Positions 6,695 through 15,144 are shown, counted from the first letter of the stretch. The stretch: 18,922 nucleotides of DNA from Thermoanaerobaculaceae bacterium (GCA_022865555.1 JALHTD010000312.1:1-18922), one strand, 5' to 3'. Program-made: numbers and translations. The notes: generated by a model not told the origin, from the sequence alone.

Positions 6695-9099
6695 CCGAGA
6701 GAGCGCGACGGACGCTCTTTTTCGCCCGCTACGAAGCGGCGCAGGCAGGGGCCGTTGCCATCGGCTCGGAGCACCTACTGCTCGGCCTGCTGCGGGAGAG
6801 CGACGAGATCGTCGAGCAGCTCCTCCAGCACTTTCAGCTTTCGAGCGACGAGCTTCGCGCCGACCTTGGCCCCGCCTTCCGCGGCTCGGAGACGCAGACA
6901 CCAGCCGAGCTCCCGCTGGCCGAGGACAGCCGGCGGATCCTCCTCCTCGCTGCCCACGAGGCCGAGGCGCTCGGCCAGCCTGCGGTGGGCAACGAGCACG
7001 TGCTGCTGGGGATCCTTCGGCTCGAGGGGTGCGTGGCGGCTCGGGCGCTTGCCACGCACGGGATGTCGCTTCTGTCGGTGCGCGAGGAGTTGGGCGAGAT
7101 CTGGCGCGAGCGGGAGATCAAGAAGGGCAAGCGGGAGCTCACGGCTCTTGGCGAGTTCGCTCGCGACCTCACGGAGTTCGCCGCCTCTGGCGGCTTCGAC
7201 CCGCTGGTCGGGCGCGAGCAGGAGGTCGATCGCATCGTCCAGATCCTCCTTCGCCGCACCAAGAACAACCCCGTGCTGCTGGGCGAGCCAGGGGTGGGAA
7301 AGACGGCCATCGTGGAGGGCCTGGCCCAGCGCATAGCGACCGGCCGCGTCCCCGTGCAGCTCGCCGACAGGCGGATTCTCGCCCTCGACCTCTCGCTGGT
7401 GGTGGCGGGGACCAAATACCGCGGCCAGTTCGAGGAGCGGCTCAAGGCAATCCTCAAGGAGCTCAAGGAGAACCCCGAGATCATCGTGTTCATCGACGAG
7501 CTGCACGTGCTCATCGGGGCGGGTTCTGCAGAGGGCTCGCTCGATGCGGCCAACATCCTCAAGCCGGCGCTCTCCCGCGGCGAGGTCACGTGCATCGGGG
7601 CCACCACGCTCAAGGAGTACCGCAAGTACATGGAGAAGGACCGCTCGCTCTCCCGCCGCTTCCAACCAGTGGTGGTGCAGCCGCCTGACGAGGCCGCCAC
7701 GCTGGGCATCCTTCAGGGCATCCGCGAGCGCTACGAGAAGTTCCACAACGTCCGCTACACCGACGAGGCGTTGCGTGCGGCGGTCGAGCAGGCGGGTCGC
7801 TACATCACCGACCGTTTTTTCCCCGACAAGGCCATCGACGTCCTGGACGAGGCGGGCGCGCGCGTGAAGCTGCGAGGGGCGGCATCGACCGAGCAGTTGC
7901 GCCATATGCAGAGCGAGGCGGGCCGCGTCGTGCGGGAAATGAAGCGGGCGATCTCCGCCAAGGACTTCGAGGGCGCCGTGAAGCTGCGCGAGCGCGAGCT
8001 CGAGCTGCGCGGAGAGATCAAGCGCCTTTCGCAGACGCAACCGACCAGTGAACCCGCTGCCGATGTGGAGCGGGGCGACGTGGAGGAGGTCATCGCATCG
8101 TGGACCGGGATCCCGATCACCACGCTGCGAGAGGATGAGGCCGGTCGCCTGGCCCGCATGGAGGAGATCCTGCGGCAGCGCGTCGTTGGCCAGCAGGAGG
8201 CGATCTCCGCAATCGCCCGCGCCATACGGCGCTCGCGGCTCGGAGTGACGCGCGGGCTGCGCCCGATCGGATCGTTCCTCTTCCTGGGACCCTCGGGAGT
8301 GGGAAAGACCGAGGCGGCGCGGCAGTTGGCGCGGTTTCTCTTCCACGCAGACAGGGCCCTGGTGCGGTTCGACATGTCCGAATACATGGAGAAGCACACC
8401 GTCTCCAAGCTGATTGGCTCGCCCCCGGGGTACGTGGGCTTCGAGGAGGGCGGGCAGCTCACGGAGCGCGTGCGGCGCCAGCCGTACTCGGTGATCCTGC
8501 TCGACGAGATCGAGAAGGCTCACCCGGACATCCCCAACCTCCTGCTTCAGATCCTGGAGGATGGCCTCCTCACCGACGCGTACGGCGACCAGGTGGACTT
8601 CAAGAACACGCTGATCATCATGACCTCCAACCTCGGCACCCGCGAATTGCTGGCAGGTGCCGCTCAGGTAGGTTTTGCCGAGCGGGGAGGTGTCCCGACC
8701 CAGCACGAGATCCGCGAGACCGTGCTGCGCGAGCTCAAGCGCCAGTTCCCGCCCGAGTTCCTCAACCGCCTCGACGACATCGTCGTCTTCCACCCGCTCC
8801 AGCAGGAGCAGCTGCGCGAGGTTGCTCGGCTGCTGGTCGGTGACGTGGTTACGCACCTCGCGGGCCGCGGCATCATGCTCGAGGTGCCGGAGCAGACCCT
8901 CGAGTGGCTGCTCGGCCACGCCGGCGGTGAGGCCTCGGCAGGGGCGAGGCCGCTGCGCCGTGCGGTCCAGCGCTACCTGGAGGACGCAGTTTCCGATTAC
9001 CTCATCTCCCACCGCCCGGGGAGCGATGGGCCGCTTCACGCCGGCGTCGAAGGGGACCACCTCTTTGTTGCGACCCAGGAGGGCGTGTGCGAGCAGTAG
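6679..9099 (+). CDS. clpC: ClpC-type AAA+ unfoldase, ClpP partner
   Basis: Encodes 806 residues. Clp/Hsp100 ATPase that unfolds proteins, usually for ClpP. Order of domains: Clp N-terminal repeats (about 1-145, beginning MLENLTERARRTLFFARYEA), D1 with GEPGVGKT at 202-209 and Walker B FIDE ending near 273, a UVR-like coiled segment (about 422-457, KDFEGAVKLRERELELR), D2 with GPSGVGKT at 537-544 and LLDEIEK around 609, and a C-terminal D2-small domain. VGF at 664-666 matches the ClpP-docking tripeptide loop, so it should act as a protease subunit; no clpP lies in this window. The UVR segment separates ClpC from ClpA/ClpB. The ATG at 6679 matches ClpC N-termini and lies inside the lolD 3' end, after GAGGAGG. 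Its placement between lolD and bamA is noteworthy. Confidence 0.95.
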   Translation: MLENLTERARRTLFFARYEAAQAGAVAIGSEHLLLGLLRESDEIVEQLLQHFQLSSDELRADLGPAFRGSETQTPAELPLAEDSRRILLLAAHEAEALGQPAVGNEHVLLGILRLEGCVAARALATHGMSLLSVREELGEIWREREIKKGKRELTALGEFARDLTEFAASGGFDPLVGREQEVDRIVQILLRRTKNNPVLLGEPGVGKTAIVEGLAQRIATGRVPVQLADRRILALDLSLVVAGTKYRGQFEERLKAILKELKENPEIIVFIDELHVLIGAGSAEGSLDAANILKPALSRGEVTCIGATTLKEYRKYMEKDRSLSRRFQPVVVQPPDEAATLGILQGIRERYEKFHNVRYTDEALRAAVEQAGRYITDRFFPDKAIDVLDEAGARVKLRGAASTEQLRHMQSEAGRVVREMKRAISAKDFEGAVKLRERELELRGEIKRLSQTQPTSEPAADVERGDVEEVIASWTGIPITTLREDEAGRLARMEEILRQRVVGQQEAISAIARAIRRSRLGVTRGLRPIGSFLFLGPSGVGKTEAARQLARFLFHADRALVRFDMSEYMEKHTVSKLIGSPPGYVGFEEGGQLTERVRRQPYSVILLDEIEKAHPDIPNLLLQILEDGLLTDAYGDQVDFKNTLIIMTSNLGTRELLAGAAQVGFAERGGVPTQHEIRETVLRELKRQFPPEFLNRLDDIVVFHPLQQEQLREVARLLVGDVVTHLAGRGIMLEVPEQTLEWLLGHAGGEASAGARPLRRAVQRYLEDAVSDYLISHRPGSDGPLHAGVEGDHLFVATQEGVCEQ

Positions 9100-11516
9100 T
9101 CGTCGCAGCCCTTCTCGCTCTGGCCGCCCTGTCTGCGTTGGCCGCCGCCCCTCCCAACGCGATCGTCGGCGAGATCAAGATCGTCGGCGCGAGCACGATC
9201 AACGAGGATACGGTCGAGTACTACCTCGGCGTGGCAAAGGGTGAGCCCTACGACGCCGCAGCCGTTGCGAAGAACTTCCACCGTTTCTGGGACTCCGGCC
9301 TCGTGGAGGACATCACGGTCGAGGCGGAGGAGATGGCGCCGGGCCAGGTGAGGCTCATCATCACCGTGAAGGAACGCCCGAAGGTCACCGAGTGGGTCTT
9401 CGAGGGCAACAAGAAGCTCTCCACCTCGACGATCAGGGAGAAGCTCGAGACCGCAAACATCAGCCTGAAGCGCAACGTGCCGCTGCGCACGTCCGAAGTC
9501 CAGCGGTTGCGGCAGGCCATCCTCGACGCCTACGCCACCGACGGGTACGCCAGCGCCGTGGTCAACCCGGTGACCACCGGGACCGGGCCCAACCAGGTCA
9601 AAGTGACTTTCCAGATCGACGAGGGTGCCAAGATAAAGATCGGCAAGATCGACTTCGTTGGGAACAAGGTGTACTCGGACGGCACCCTCAGGGGCGCACT
9701 CAAGAAGACCAAGCAGAAGGGTCTGTTCCACATGTGGGGAAAGAAGATCATCTGGAACAAGGAGGTCTGGGGCGAAGACTCGGAAAACCTCAAGAAGTAC
9801 TACATGAACCACGGCTACAAGGACATCGTCGTGGGCGAGCCGAAGGTCGAGCTGATCGCCCGCAAGCCGCAGGCAGCAACCCAGAAGGGGAAGGACTACC
9901 GCATGGTGGTCGTGATCCCGGTGGACGAGGGCAAGCAGTTCCGCATGGGGTCGCTGAGCGTCAAGGGCAACACGGTCTTGCAGTCCGAGAGCCTTCAAAA
10001 GCTCTACGAGGCCAAGGCGGGGAAGATCTACAACTACTCCAAGGTGGAAGAGGGCAACGAGTCACTGCGCACCCTTTACCAGTCCCGCGGCTACATCTAC
10101 GCGTACACCAACCCGTCGCTGGTGGAGCGCAAGGACAAGCCGGACACGGTGGACGTGGTCGTGGTTGTGTACGAGGGTGAGCGCTTCCGGCTCGGGAGGC
10201 TCGAGTTCGCCGGCAACACTAAGACGCAGGACAAGGTGCTGCGGCGCGAGGTACGCCTGATCGAGGGTGACTGGATGAACATGTCCCTCTTCAAGCGGTC
10301 GGTGTTCAAGGTCAACCAACTCGGCTATTTCAAGCTCAAGGAAGACCCGGTCGACCTGAAGATCGACGAGGCGAACAAACGTGTCAACGTGACGATCAAG
10401 GGGGAGGAGGTCGGCAGGACCGATGTCCAGTTCGGCGCCGGGTACTCCGAGATCGAGGGCCTCTTCCTGCAGGGGGCGTTCAGCACCCGCAACTTCCTGG
10501 GTCGCGGCGAGATCGTCGGTGTGAGCGCCCAGGTGGGCAAGACGGCGAGAACCTACTCGCTGTCCTTCTCCGAACCGTACTTTCTCGACAAGGCGATGCT
10601 GATCGGCGGCTCAATCTACAACCAGTCGACCGACTATTCGGCCTACTCGTACGCTCAGAGCGACTACGCCCGGCAGGCGAGGGGCGGCTCCCTGGTGTGG
10701 GGCGTCTCGGTGGGGGACTTCGGCCAGTTTGCGCTCTCGTACGGCTACGAGAACGTGAACCAGAAGTACAGCACCGTCCGAACCCTCTTCCCGGGCGTGC
10801 CGCCAACGTACCCGCACCGCCCACCGTTGCCGCCGCCGTACAAGGACATGCCCGGGGAGACCAAGTTCTACCAGACCTACAGCGGCGTTACCTCGTCGCT
10901 GACGCCCTCCTACGCGTACAACACCCTCGATGACCCCTTCGACCCGAATGCGGGCAAGACGTACTTCGGCCGTTTGCGCTACGCGGGCGGCATACTGGGG
11001 GGGACGTTCCACTACTGGCGTCCCGAGGCGGGGATCACCTGGTACCGCCCGCTCAGCCGCCGCTACACGTTCGCGGTCAACTTCAACGCCGGCTTCATCA
11101 AGCCCATGCGAGGCATGCAGATCCCCATCTACGACCTCTACCGCCTGGGCGGTGAGCGCTCGATACGCGGTTTTCAGTACTACTCGATCATTCCGCGAAC
11201 GCAGGACAAAGGTCTCTACTTCTACGACGCCAGCGGAGTTCCCCTCGGCGGCGACCGCTACGTGCAGCTCAACGTGGAGTACCAGATCAGGGTGGGCGGG
11301 CCGATCAAGTTGATCCTGTTCAGCGACACCGGGAACACCTGGAACGCGATCCAGGGCTGGGACATCGGCTGGGTCCGCTACAGCTACGGGGCCGAGTTGC
11401 GGATCTTCCTGCCCATCTTCCAGGCTCCGCTCCGGTTCATCTACGGAATCAACCCCAAACCGTTCCGGGACGAGCAGGGCTCGCTGTTCCAGTTCTCGAG
11501 CGGCACCACGTTTTGA
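9087..11516 (+). CDS. bamA: BamA, outer-membrane protein assembly factor
   Basis: Encodes 809 residues. Omp85-family core of the BAM complex that inserts beta-barrel proteins into the outer membrane. A signal peptide (residues 1-20) is followed by five POTRA-like repeats (roughly 25-425), with recurring strand patterns such as IGKIDFVGNKVYS, MGSLSVKGNTVLQ and LGRLEFAGNTKTQ. The C-terminal barrel (about 430-809) contains the loop-6 motif IRGF at 693-696, in RLGGERSIRGFQ, and ends in Phe like a beta-signal. A proline-rich stretch near residues 570-590 probably lies in an extracellular loop. GTG at 9087 overlaps clpC by 13 nt and follows AGGAGGG at 9077-9083. It is the last gene of the lysS operon; skp/ompH and lpxD, common partners, do not follow. 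Confidence 0.96.
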   Translation: MRAVVVAALLALAALSALAAAPPNAIVGEIKIVGASTINEDTVEYYLGVAKGEPYDAAAVAKNFHRFWDSGLVEDITVEAEEMAPGQVRLIITVKERPKVTEWVFEGNKKLSTSTIREKLETANISLKRNVPLRTSEVQRLRQAILDAYATDGYASAVVNPVTTGTGPNQVKVTFQIDEGAKIKIGKIDFVGNKVYSDGTLRGALKKTKQKGLFHMWGKKIIWNKEVWGEDSENLKKYYMNHGYKDIVVGEPKVELIARKPQAATQKGKDYRMVVVIPVDEGKQFRMGSLSVKGNTVLQSESLQKLYEAKAGKIYNYSKVEEGNESLRTLYQSRGYIYAYTNPSLVERKDKPDTVDVVVVVYEGERFRLGRLEFAGNTKTQDKVLRREVRLIEGDWMNMSLFKRSVFKVNQLGYFKLKEDPVDLKIDEANKRVNVTIKGEEVGRTDVQFGAGYSEIEGLFLQGAFSTRNFLGRGEIVGVSAQVGKTARTYSLSFSEPYFLDKAMLIGGSIYNQSTDYSAYSYAQSDYARQARGGSLVWGVSVGDFGQFALSYGYENVNQKYSTVRTLFPGVPPTYPHRPPLPPPYKDMPGETKFYQTYSGVTSSLTPSYAYNTLDDPFDPNAGKTYFGRLRYAGGILGGTFHYWRPEAGITWYRPLSRRYTFAVNFNAGFIKPMRGMQIPIYDLYRLGGERSIRGFQYYSIIPRTQDKGLYFYDASGVPLGGDRYVQLNVEYQIRVGGPIKLILFSDTGNTWNAIQGWDIGWVRYSYGAELRIFLPIFQAPLRFIYGINPKPFRDEQGSLFQFSSGTTF

Positions 11517-11533
11517 AGTGGTCAAGAGCCAAG

Positions 11534-11614
11534 AGTTAGCAGTCGAGAGTCAGAGACCCGGGTCTCCAGCCCCCGGGTAGTTGATTTCTCGCCCTCAACT
11601 CTCAACTCTCGACT
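11534..11614. repeat. heptanucleotide repeats in inverted arrangement
   Basis: The right arm holds three tandem 7-mers, CTCAACT, CTCAACT and CTCGACT (11594-11614). The left arm holds three diverged 7-mers in the opposite sense, AGTTAGC, AGTCGAG and AGTCAGA (11534-11554). Between them lies the perfect 14-bp palindrome GAGACCCGGGTCTC (11553-11566). The whole would fold into a long imperfect hairpin. It sits between bamA and the methyltransferase gene and encodes nothing recognisable. Confidence 0.7.
11556..11590 (+). terminator. possible terminator of the lysS-bamA operon
   Basis: ACCCGGG (11556-11562) and CCCGGGT (11572-11578) form a 7-bp GC-rich stem with a 9-nt loop, followed by AGTTGATTTCTC, which is only moderately T-rich. 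It begins 40 nt after the bamA stop. It overlaps the heptad palindrome, so the same DNA could have another role. Confidence 0.35.
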
Positions 11615-11637
11615 TCCATCGTGGCTGGTCGGACCGC

Positions 11638-11646
11638 TGGTAGACT
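11638..11646 (+). promoter_or_regulatory. possible extended -10 for the methyltransferase gene
   Basis: TGG-TAGACT ends 12 nt before the ATG at 11659, so a transcript starting about 7 nt downstream would be nearly leaderless. No convincing -35 is present, and no clear ribosome-binding site precedes the ATG. Confidence 0.3.
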
Positions 11647-11658
11647 TCGTTCCCGAGA

Positions 11659-12492
11659 ATGCCTGAGAAGAGACGACCCGACGGCGCGCTACCGCCGCAC
11701 CCGACGCTCTCCGGTTACTACGGTCGCGATGAGGACCGGCCCGACTTCGTGCGCGGTCTCTTCGACAGCGCCGCACCCGACTACGACCGGATCGAAGGGT
11801 ACATGGCGTTCGGGTGGGGGCGGTGGTACCGGCGGGAAGCACTGGCCCGCGCGGGGCTCTTCGAAGGTTTGCGGGTGCTGGACGTGGCCATCGGGACCGG
11901 GTTGGTGGCCCGCGAGGCGGTGCGCCTGGCGGGCGGCACGTCCAGGATCACTGGTCTGGACCCAAGCGCCGGCATGCTGGCCGAGGCGCGCCGGCACCTC
12001 GGGGTGCGCGGGGTGCTCGGGATCGGAGAGCGGTTGCCGTTCAGCGACGACAGCTTCGACTTCCTGAGCATGGGCTACGCGCTGCGCCACCTCTCCGACC
12101 TGGCCGCCACGCTCCGCGAGTTTCGGAGAGTGCTGAAACCCGGAGGCACCCTGTGCGTGCTCGAGCTGACGCGCCCTGAGAACAGACTCGGCTATGCGGC
12201 CCTGCGCTTCTACCTGCGCCGTGTCGTGCCGACGTTCACGAGGCTGCGGACGCGCAACCGCAAGGCCGAACTGCTGATGAGGTACTTCTGGGACACGATC
12301 GAGACCTGCGTCCCCCCGGAGCGCATCCTCACGGCGATGGACGGAGCGGGCTTCGTGGACGTGCGCCGCGCCCTCGTGATCGGGCTGTTCTCCGAGTACA
12401 CGGGGTACAAGCCGGGCACGCGCCCGACGCCTCCGGGGCCCGCCCGCAAGCCCGAGCGCAGCAACTTCTTCGTCCGCAAGATGGAGCGTTAG
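11659..12492 (+). CDS. UbiE/COQ5-like SAM-dependent methyltransferase
   Basis: Encodes 277 residues. Class I methyltransferase with SAM motif I VLDVAIGTG at 73-81, an acidic residue in ITGLDPSAGML, the post-motif GERLPFSDDSFDFLSMGYALRH, and RVLKPGGTLCVLELTRPE. These track the UbiE/MenG pattern, whose members methylate demethylmenaquinone or a ubiquinone precursor. The family's RN in FGLRN is RH here, and the N- and C-terminal parts are extended, so quinone methylation is likely but not certain. An N-terminal FDSAAPDYDRIEGYM segment matches the family start. No ribosome-binding site is obvious, and a -10-like element lies very close to the ATG. The gene stands alone and is convergent with yihY, 47 nt away. 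A menaquinone role would fit the quinone needed by the VKOR protein, but that link is inference. Confidence 0.82.
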   Translation: MPEKRRPDGALPPHPTLSGYYGRDEDRPDFVRGLFDSAAPDYDRIEGYMAFGWGRWYRREALARAGLFEGLRVLDVAIGTGLVAREAVRLAGGTSRITGLDPSAGMLAEARRHLGVRGVLGIGERLPFSDDSFDFLSMGYALRHLSDLAATLREFRRVLKPGGTLCVLELTRPENRLGYAALRFYLRRVVPTFTRLRTRNRKAELLMRYFWDTIETCVPPERILTAMDGAGFVDVRRALVIGLFSEYTGYKPGTRPTPPGPARKPERSNFFVRKMER

Positions 12493-12510
12493 GCGGTCTC
12501 GGGACACACG

Positions 12511-12529
12511 CGCCCGGCCGTCCTGGGCG
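12511..12529. other. small hairpin between convergent genes
   Basis: CGCCC (12511-12515) and GGGCG (12525-12529) can pair around a 9-nt loop in the 47-nt gap between the methyltransferase and yihY stops. There is no T-run on either strand, so an intrinsic terminator is not supported; nothing else is visible in the gap. Confidence 0.2.
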
Positions 12530-12539
12530 GCGCATCCGA

Positions 12540-13622
12540 CTAGTGGCCGTTGACCTGCTTGGCAAGCGCGGCAAGCGTCAACGAGTCCTGGCTGCCAGAA
12601 GCATCGACCCCGGCGCGCTCGCGCACCTCGCCCAGGGTGATTGCCTCGGCGGTGCGGGCCAGACGCCAACCCGTGACGTCGGCGGTGAGGATGGAAGGGG
12701 CGGCGGCCAGGCTCGCGAGCACGTCGTGGCCGCTGTGACCCAGCAGCCTGACCACGGCGTCGGTGGAGAGGCTGCCCTCCCGATGCACCGCCAGCAGCAG
12801 GTTGACCAGGGCCTCGACGCCGTTGGGCCTGGGGGGCGGAACCGCGTGGCCCACCACCCATGAGGCCTCAGCACCCAGCAGCACGGCGAGCCAGAACAGG
12901 AAGAGCGAGAAGAGAAAGAACAGCAACAGGGAGAGCGAGCCGTAGATCACGTTGAGATCTGCCGCGAGCAGGAAGTAGGTCCGGAAGGCGATGTGGAGGA
13001 CCGTCAGCGCGAACGCCCCGACCGCAGCGCCAGTGATCGCTGCGCGCCAACTCACGCGGGTGTGGGGCACCCAGCGGTAGAGCGCTGCCAGCACCACCGC
13101 GCCGAGGATCGCCGGGAGGGGGCGGCCTACGGGGGCCACCAGGGGGTACCACTGCCGGGACGACAGCCAGTAAAGGCCCGAGCCCAGAGCCGCGAGGAGC
13201 AGAGGCCCCCACAGCAACACCATCGCGAAGGAGACCAGCCGCCACTGCCAGCGGCGACGGCGGGGCACACCCCAGATGTCGTTGATGACCTCCTCGATCT
13301 GGTAGAAGGCGTTGAAGGTCAGAAGCACCGATATGGCAACCGCGATCCACCCCAGGGCCGCCGTGCGCTCGGCGAACGCCGCCAGCGTGCCCTGCACACG
13401 GGCCGGGGAGAAAGGCAGCACTGTGGCGATGGCTTGCACGACCACGGCCACCCGCTCGGGCTGCACACGCCCCACCATTACCAGCGCGACGGTGAGCAGC
13501 GGGACAATCGACAGCAACGTGGTGTAGGCGAGCGCACCTGCCCGCACGAGGAGCTGATCGCGGTGCTGCGCACGCATCAGCTCGCCGAGGAACCGGGCCA
13601 GCGCCCGGAGGGCTCGTCTCAC
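12540..13622 (-). CDS. YihY/BrkB-family inner-membrane protein
   Basis: Encodes 360 residues. The family is a six-helix membrane protein of uncertain function, long mislabelled RNase BN. The N-terminal LVRAGALAYTTLLSIVPLLTVAL segment, the QIEEVINDIWGVPRRRRW loop and the repeated hydrophobic helices to about residue 275 match it. A C-terminal soluble tail (from about 280, EALVNLLLAVHREGSLSTDAVVRLLG) looks like a small winged-helix domain common in longer YihY proteins. GTG at 13622 is chosen because its four bases GTGA overlap the stop of the upstream nuclease gene, with GGAGGAG about 11 nt upstream. A start at 13658 would add 12 residues and overlap by 40 nt. It is co-transcribed with the nuclease. 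Confidence 0.85.
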   Translation of the reverse strand: MRRALRALARFLGELMRAQHRDQLLVRAGALAYTTLLSIVPLLTVALVMVGRVQPERVAVVVQAIATVLPFSPARVQGTLAAFAERTAALGWIAVAISVLLTFNAFYQIEEVINDIWGVPRRRRWQWRLVSFAMVLLWGPLLLAALGSGLYWLSSRQWYPLVAPVGRPLPAILGAVVLAALYRWVPHTRVSWRAAITGAAVGAFALTVLHIAFRTYFLLAADLNVIYGSLSLLLFFLFSLFLFWLAVLLGAEASWVVGHAVPPPRPNGVEALVNLLLAVHREGSLSTDAVVRLLGHSGHDVLASLAAAPSILTADVTGWRLARTAEAITLGEVRERAGVDASGSQDSLTLAALAKQVNGH

Positions 13623-15010
13623 AGGGTGACGGTCTCCTCCAGGGCCGGCACGACGCACCGCCAGCCGAAGCGCTTCCCGAAGCGCTCGGCGAGCGCTTGG
13701 CTGGCCTCGGGCTCGCCATGAGTGACGAACACAGTGCTCGGGGAGGCTGCGGCCTCACCGGCCCAGATCGTCAGCTCGTCCGCGTCGGCGTGCGCCGAAA
13801 GCGACTGGATGCTGCGCACCTGAGCCCGCACCGGGACCATCTCGCCGAAGATCTTCACCTCACCCTCGCCATCGAGGATCCTGCGACCCCTCGTGCCGTC
13901 CGCCTGGTAGCCGACGAACACCACGGTGTTGCTCGGGTCGGGCAGGCGTTGGCGGAGGTGGTGGAGGATGCGCCCACCGGTGGCCATGCCCGATGCCGAG
14001 ATGATGATCGCCGGCCCGGTCAGGCTGTTGAGGCGCTTCGACTCGTCCACGCGTCCGACGGTCACCAGGTTGGGCGGCACCAGGGGTTCGACCCCCTCCC
14101 GGACGAGCTCGCGCATCTCGGCGTCGTGCTCGAGCGCGCAGGAGCGGTAGGTCTCGGTGGCCTCGCGAGCCATGGGGGAGTCGAGGAAGATCGGCAGTGG
14201 GTCGATGGCCCCATCCTCGATGAGCTCACGCAGGAAGTAGAGAACCTCCTGGGTGCGGTCGATGGCGAAAGCGGGGACGAGAATGACGCCCTTGCGCTGC
14301 ACCGCTTCGGCGATGACCTCTGCAAGCTGGTCGCGTGGGTCCCCGGGGTCGTGGAAGCTGTTGCCGTATGTGGACTCCACCACAAGGTAGGTGGAGCCCG
14401 GGTAGGGCTCGGGGGCTTTCAGGATCGGGATATCGTAGCGGCCCACGTCCCCGGAGAAGTAAAGCGTCATGTGCTCGCCGCCCGCCACCTTGATGCGGAG
14501 CTCCACGGCCGCGGCGCCCAGGATGTGGCCCTGCCTGTGGTAGCGGAATTCTAGGCCCGGCTGGAGCGTAGCCCGCTGCCCGAACGGGAGCGTCTTGAGG
14601 GTACCGAGCGCTTCATGCGCGTCGCGGACCGTGAAGAGCGGCAGTGCCGGAGTGTGTTTGGTGGACCCGACCTTGTTCGCGAAGCGCGCCTCTTCCTCCT
14701 GCAGTTTGGCGGCGTCGGGGAGGACCGCGTGCAGGAGGCGCCCGGTGGGAGGGGTCACGAACGTCGGCCCGCCGAAACCGTCCCGCTCCAGGCGAGGGAG
14801 AAAGCCGCTGTGATCGATGTGCGCGTGGGTGAGGATCACGGCCGAGAGCGAGCCTGGTGAGACCGGAAATTTGGCCCAGTTTCGCAGCCGCAGCTCTTTC
14901 TTGCCCTGGAAGAGCCCGGCGTCGATCAGGAGCCGCGCACCGTGGGCCTCGAGGAGGTATCGCGAGCCGGTCACGGTCCCGGTGGCGCCAAGGAAAGTGA
15001 GGGAGACCAT
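13619..15010 (-). CDS. beta-CASP metallo-beta-lactamase RNase (CPSF73-like)
   Basis: Encodes 463 residues. Zinc-dependent nuclease of the metallo-beta-lactamase plus beta-CASP class, likely acting on RNA in the cytoplasm. Motif 2 is HAHIDH at 62-67, followed by GHILGAA (motif 3) and FSGDVG (motif 4). The beta-CASP motifs are VVESTYGN (A), SAHADADE (B) and VTHGE (C). An FGEMVPVRAQV segment precedes motif B as in bacterial CPSF-like proteins such as Thermus TTHA0252. All expected metal ligands are visible, so it should be active. The ATG at 15010 follows AGAGG with a 5-nt spacer. It is the first gene of a two-gene minus-strand unit with yihY, and it diverges from the small membrane-protein genes. 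Substrate and direction of cleavage cannot be told from sequence. Confidence 0.92.
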   Translation of the reverse strand: MVSLTFLGATGTVTGSRYLLEAHGARLLIDAGLFQGKKELRLRNWAKFPVSPGSLSAVILTHAHIDHSGFLPRLERDGFGGPTFVTPPTGRLLHAVLPDAAKLQEEEARFANKVGSTKHTPALPLFTVRDAHEALGTLKTLPFGQRATLQPGLEFRYHRQGHILGAAAVELRIKVAGGEHMTLYFSGDVGRYDIPILKAPEPYPGSTYLVVESTYGNSFHDPGDPRDQLAEVIAEAVQRKGVILVPAFAIDRTQEVLYFLRELIEDGAIDPLPIFLDSPMAREATETYRSCALEHDAEMRELVREGVEPLVPPNLVTVGRVDESKRLNSLTGPAIIISASGMATGGRILHHLRQRLPDPSNTVVFVGYQADGTRGRRILDGEGEVKIFGEMVPVRAQVRSIQSLSAHADADELTIWAGEAAASPSTVFVTHGEPEASQALAERFGKRFGWRCVVPALEETVTL

Positions 15011-15021
15011 TGGGGCCTCTA

Positions 15022-15050
15022 ACGATACCCGCTCACAGGGGGTGCTTCAA
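15022..15050 (-). promoter_or_regulatory. possible promoter for the nuclease-yihY operon
   Basis: On the minus strand TTGAAG (15045-15050) and TATCGT (15022-15027) are 17 bp apart. The predicted start near 15015 would cut off the AGAGG ribosome-binding site at 15016-15020, which counts against it, so confidence is low. Confidence 0.3.
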
Positions 15051-15083
15051 GGCCGATACCCCATGTCCTTGCGAGCAGGTTCC

Positions 15084-15112
15084 TTGCGTGTCCCCCAACC
15101 GGGGCGTAGAAT
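15084..15112 (+). promoter_or_regulatory. sigma70-like promoter for the small-protein/kinase cluster
   Basis: TTGCGT (15084-15089) and TAGAAT (15107-15112) are 17 bp apart, close to ideal spacing. Transcription would begin near 15119, about 26 nt before the ATG at 15145, leaving GGGAGGT (15134-15140) as the ribosome-binding site. The genes to 18668 follow with small gaps, so this promoter may drive all of them. Confidence 0.6.
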
Positions 15113-15144
15113 CGTGCCGATCACGGGATGACCGGGAGGTGCCC

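Noticed and set aside
6775..9060. Long minus-strand open frame (761 residues) opposite clpC
   Set aside because: Antisense shadow of a strongly conserved AAA+ gene, rich in Leu, Arg and Asp/Glu, with no domain of its own.
11534..11614. CRISPR-like array
   Set aside because: The repeats are 7-mers in contiguous tandem without spacers and no cas gene is nearby.
12540..13622. Naming the YihY-family gene as RNase BN (rbn)
   Set aside because: That name came from an old misassignment. The protein is a membrane protein with no nuclease motif; true RNase BN/Z is a metallo-beta-lactamase enzyme.
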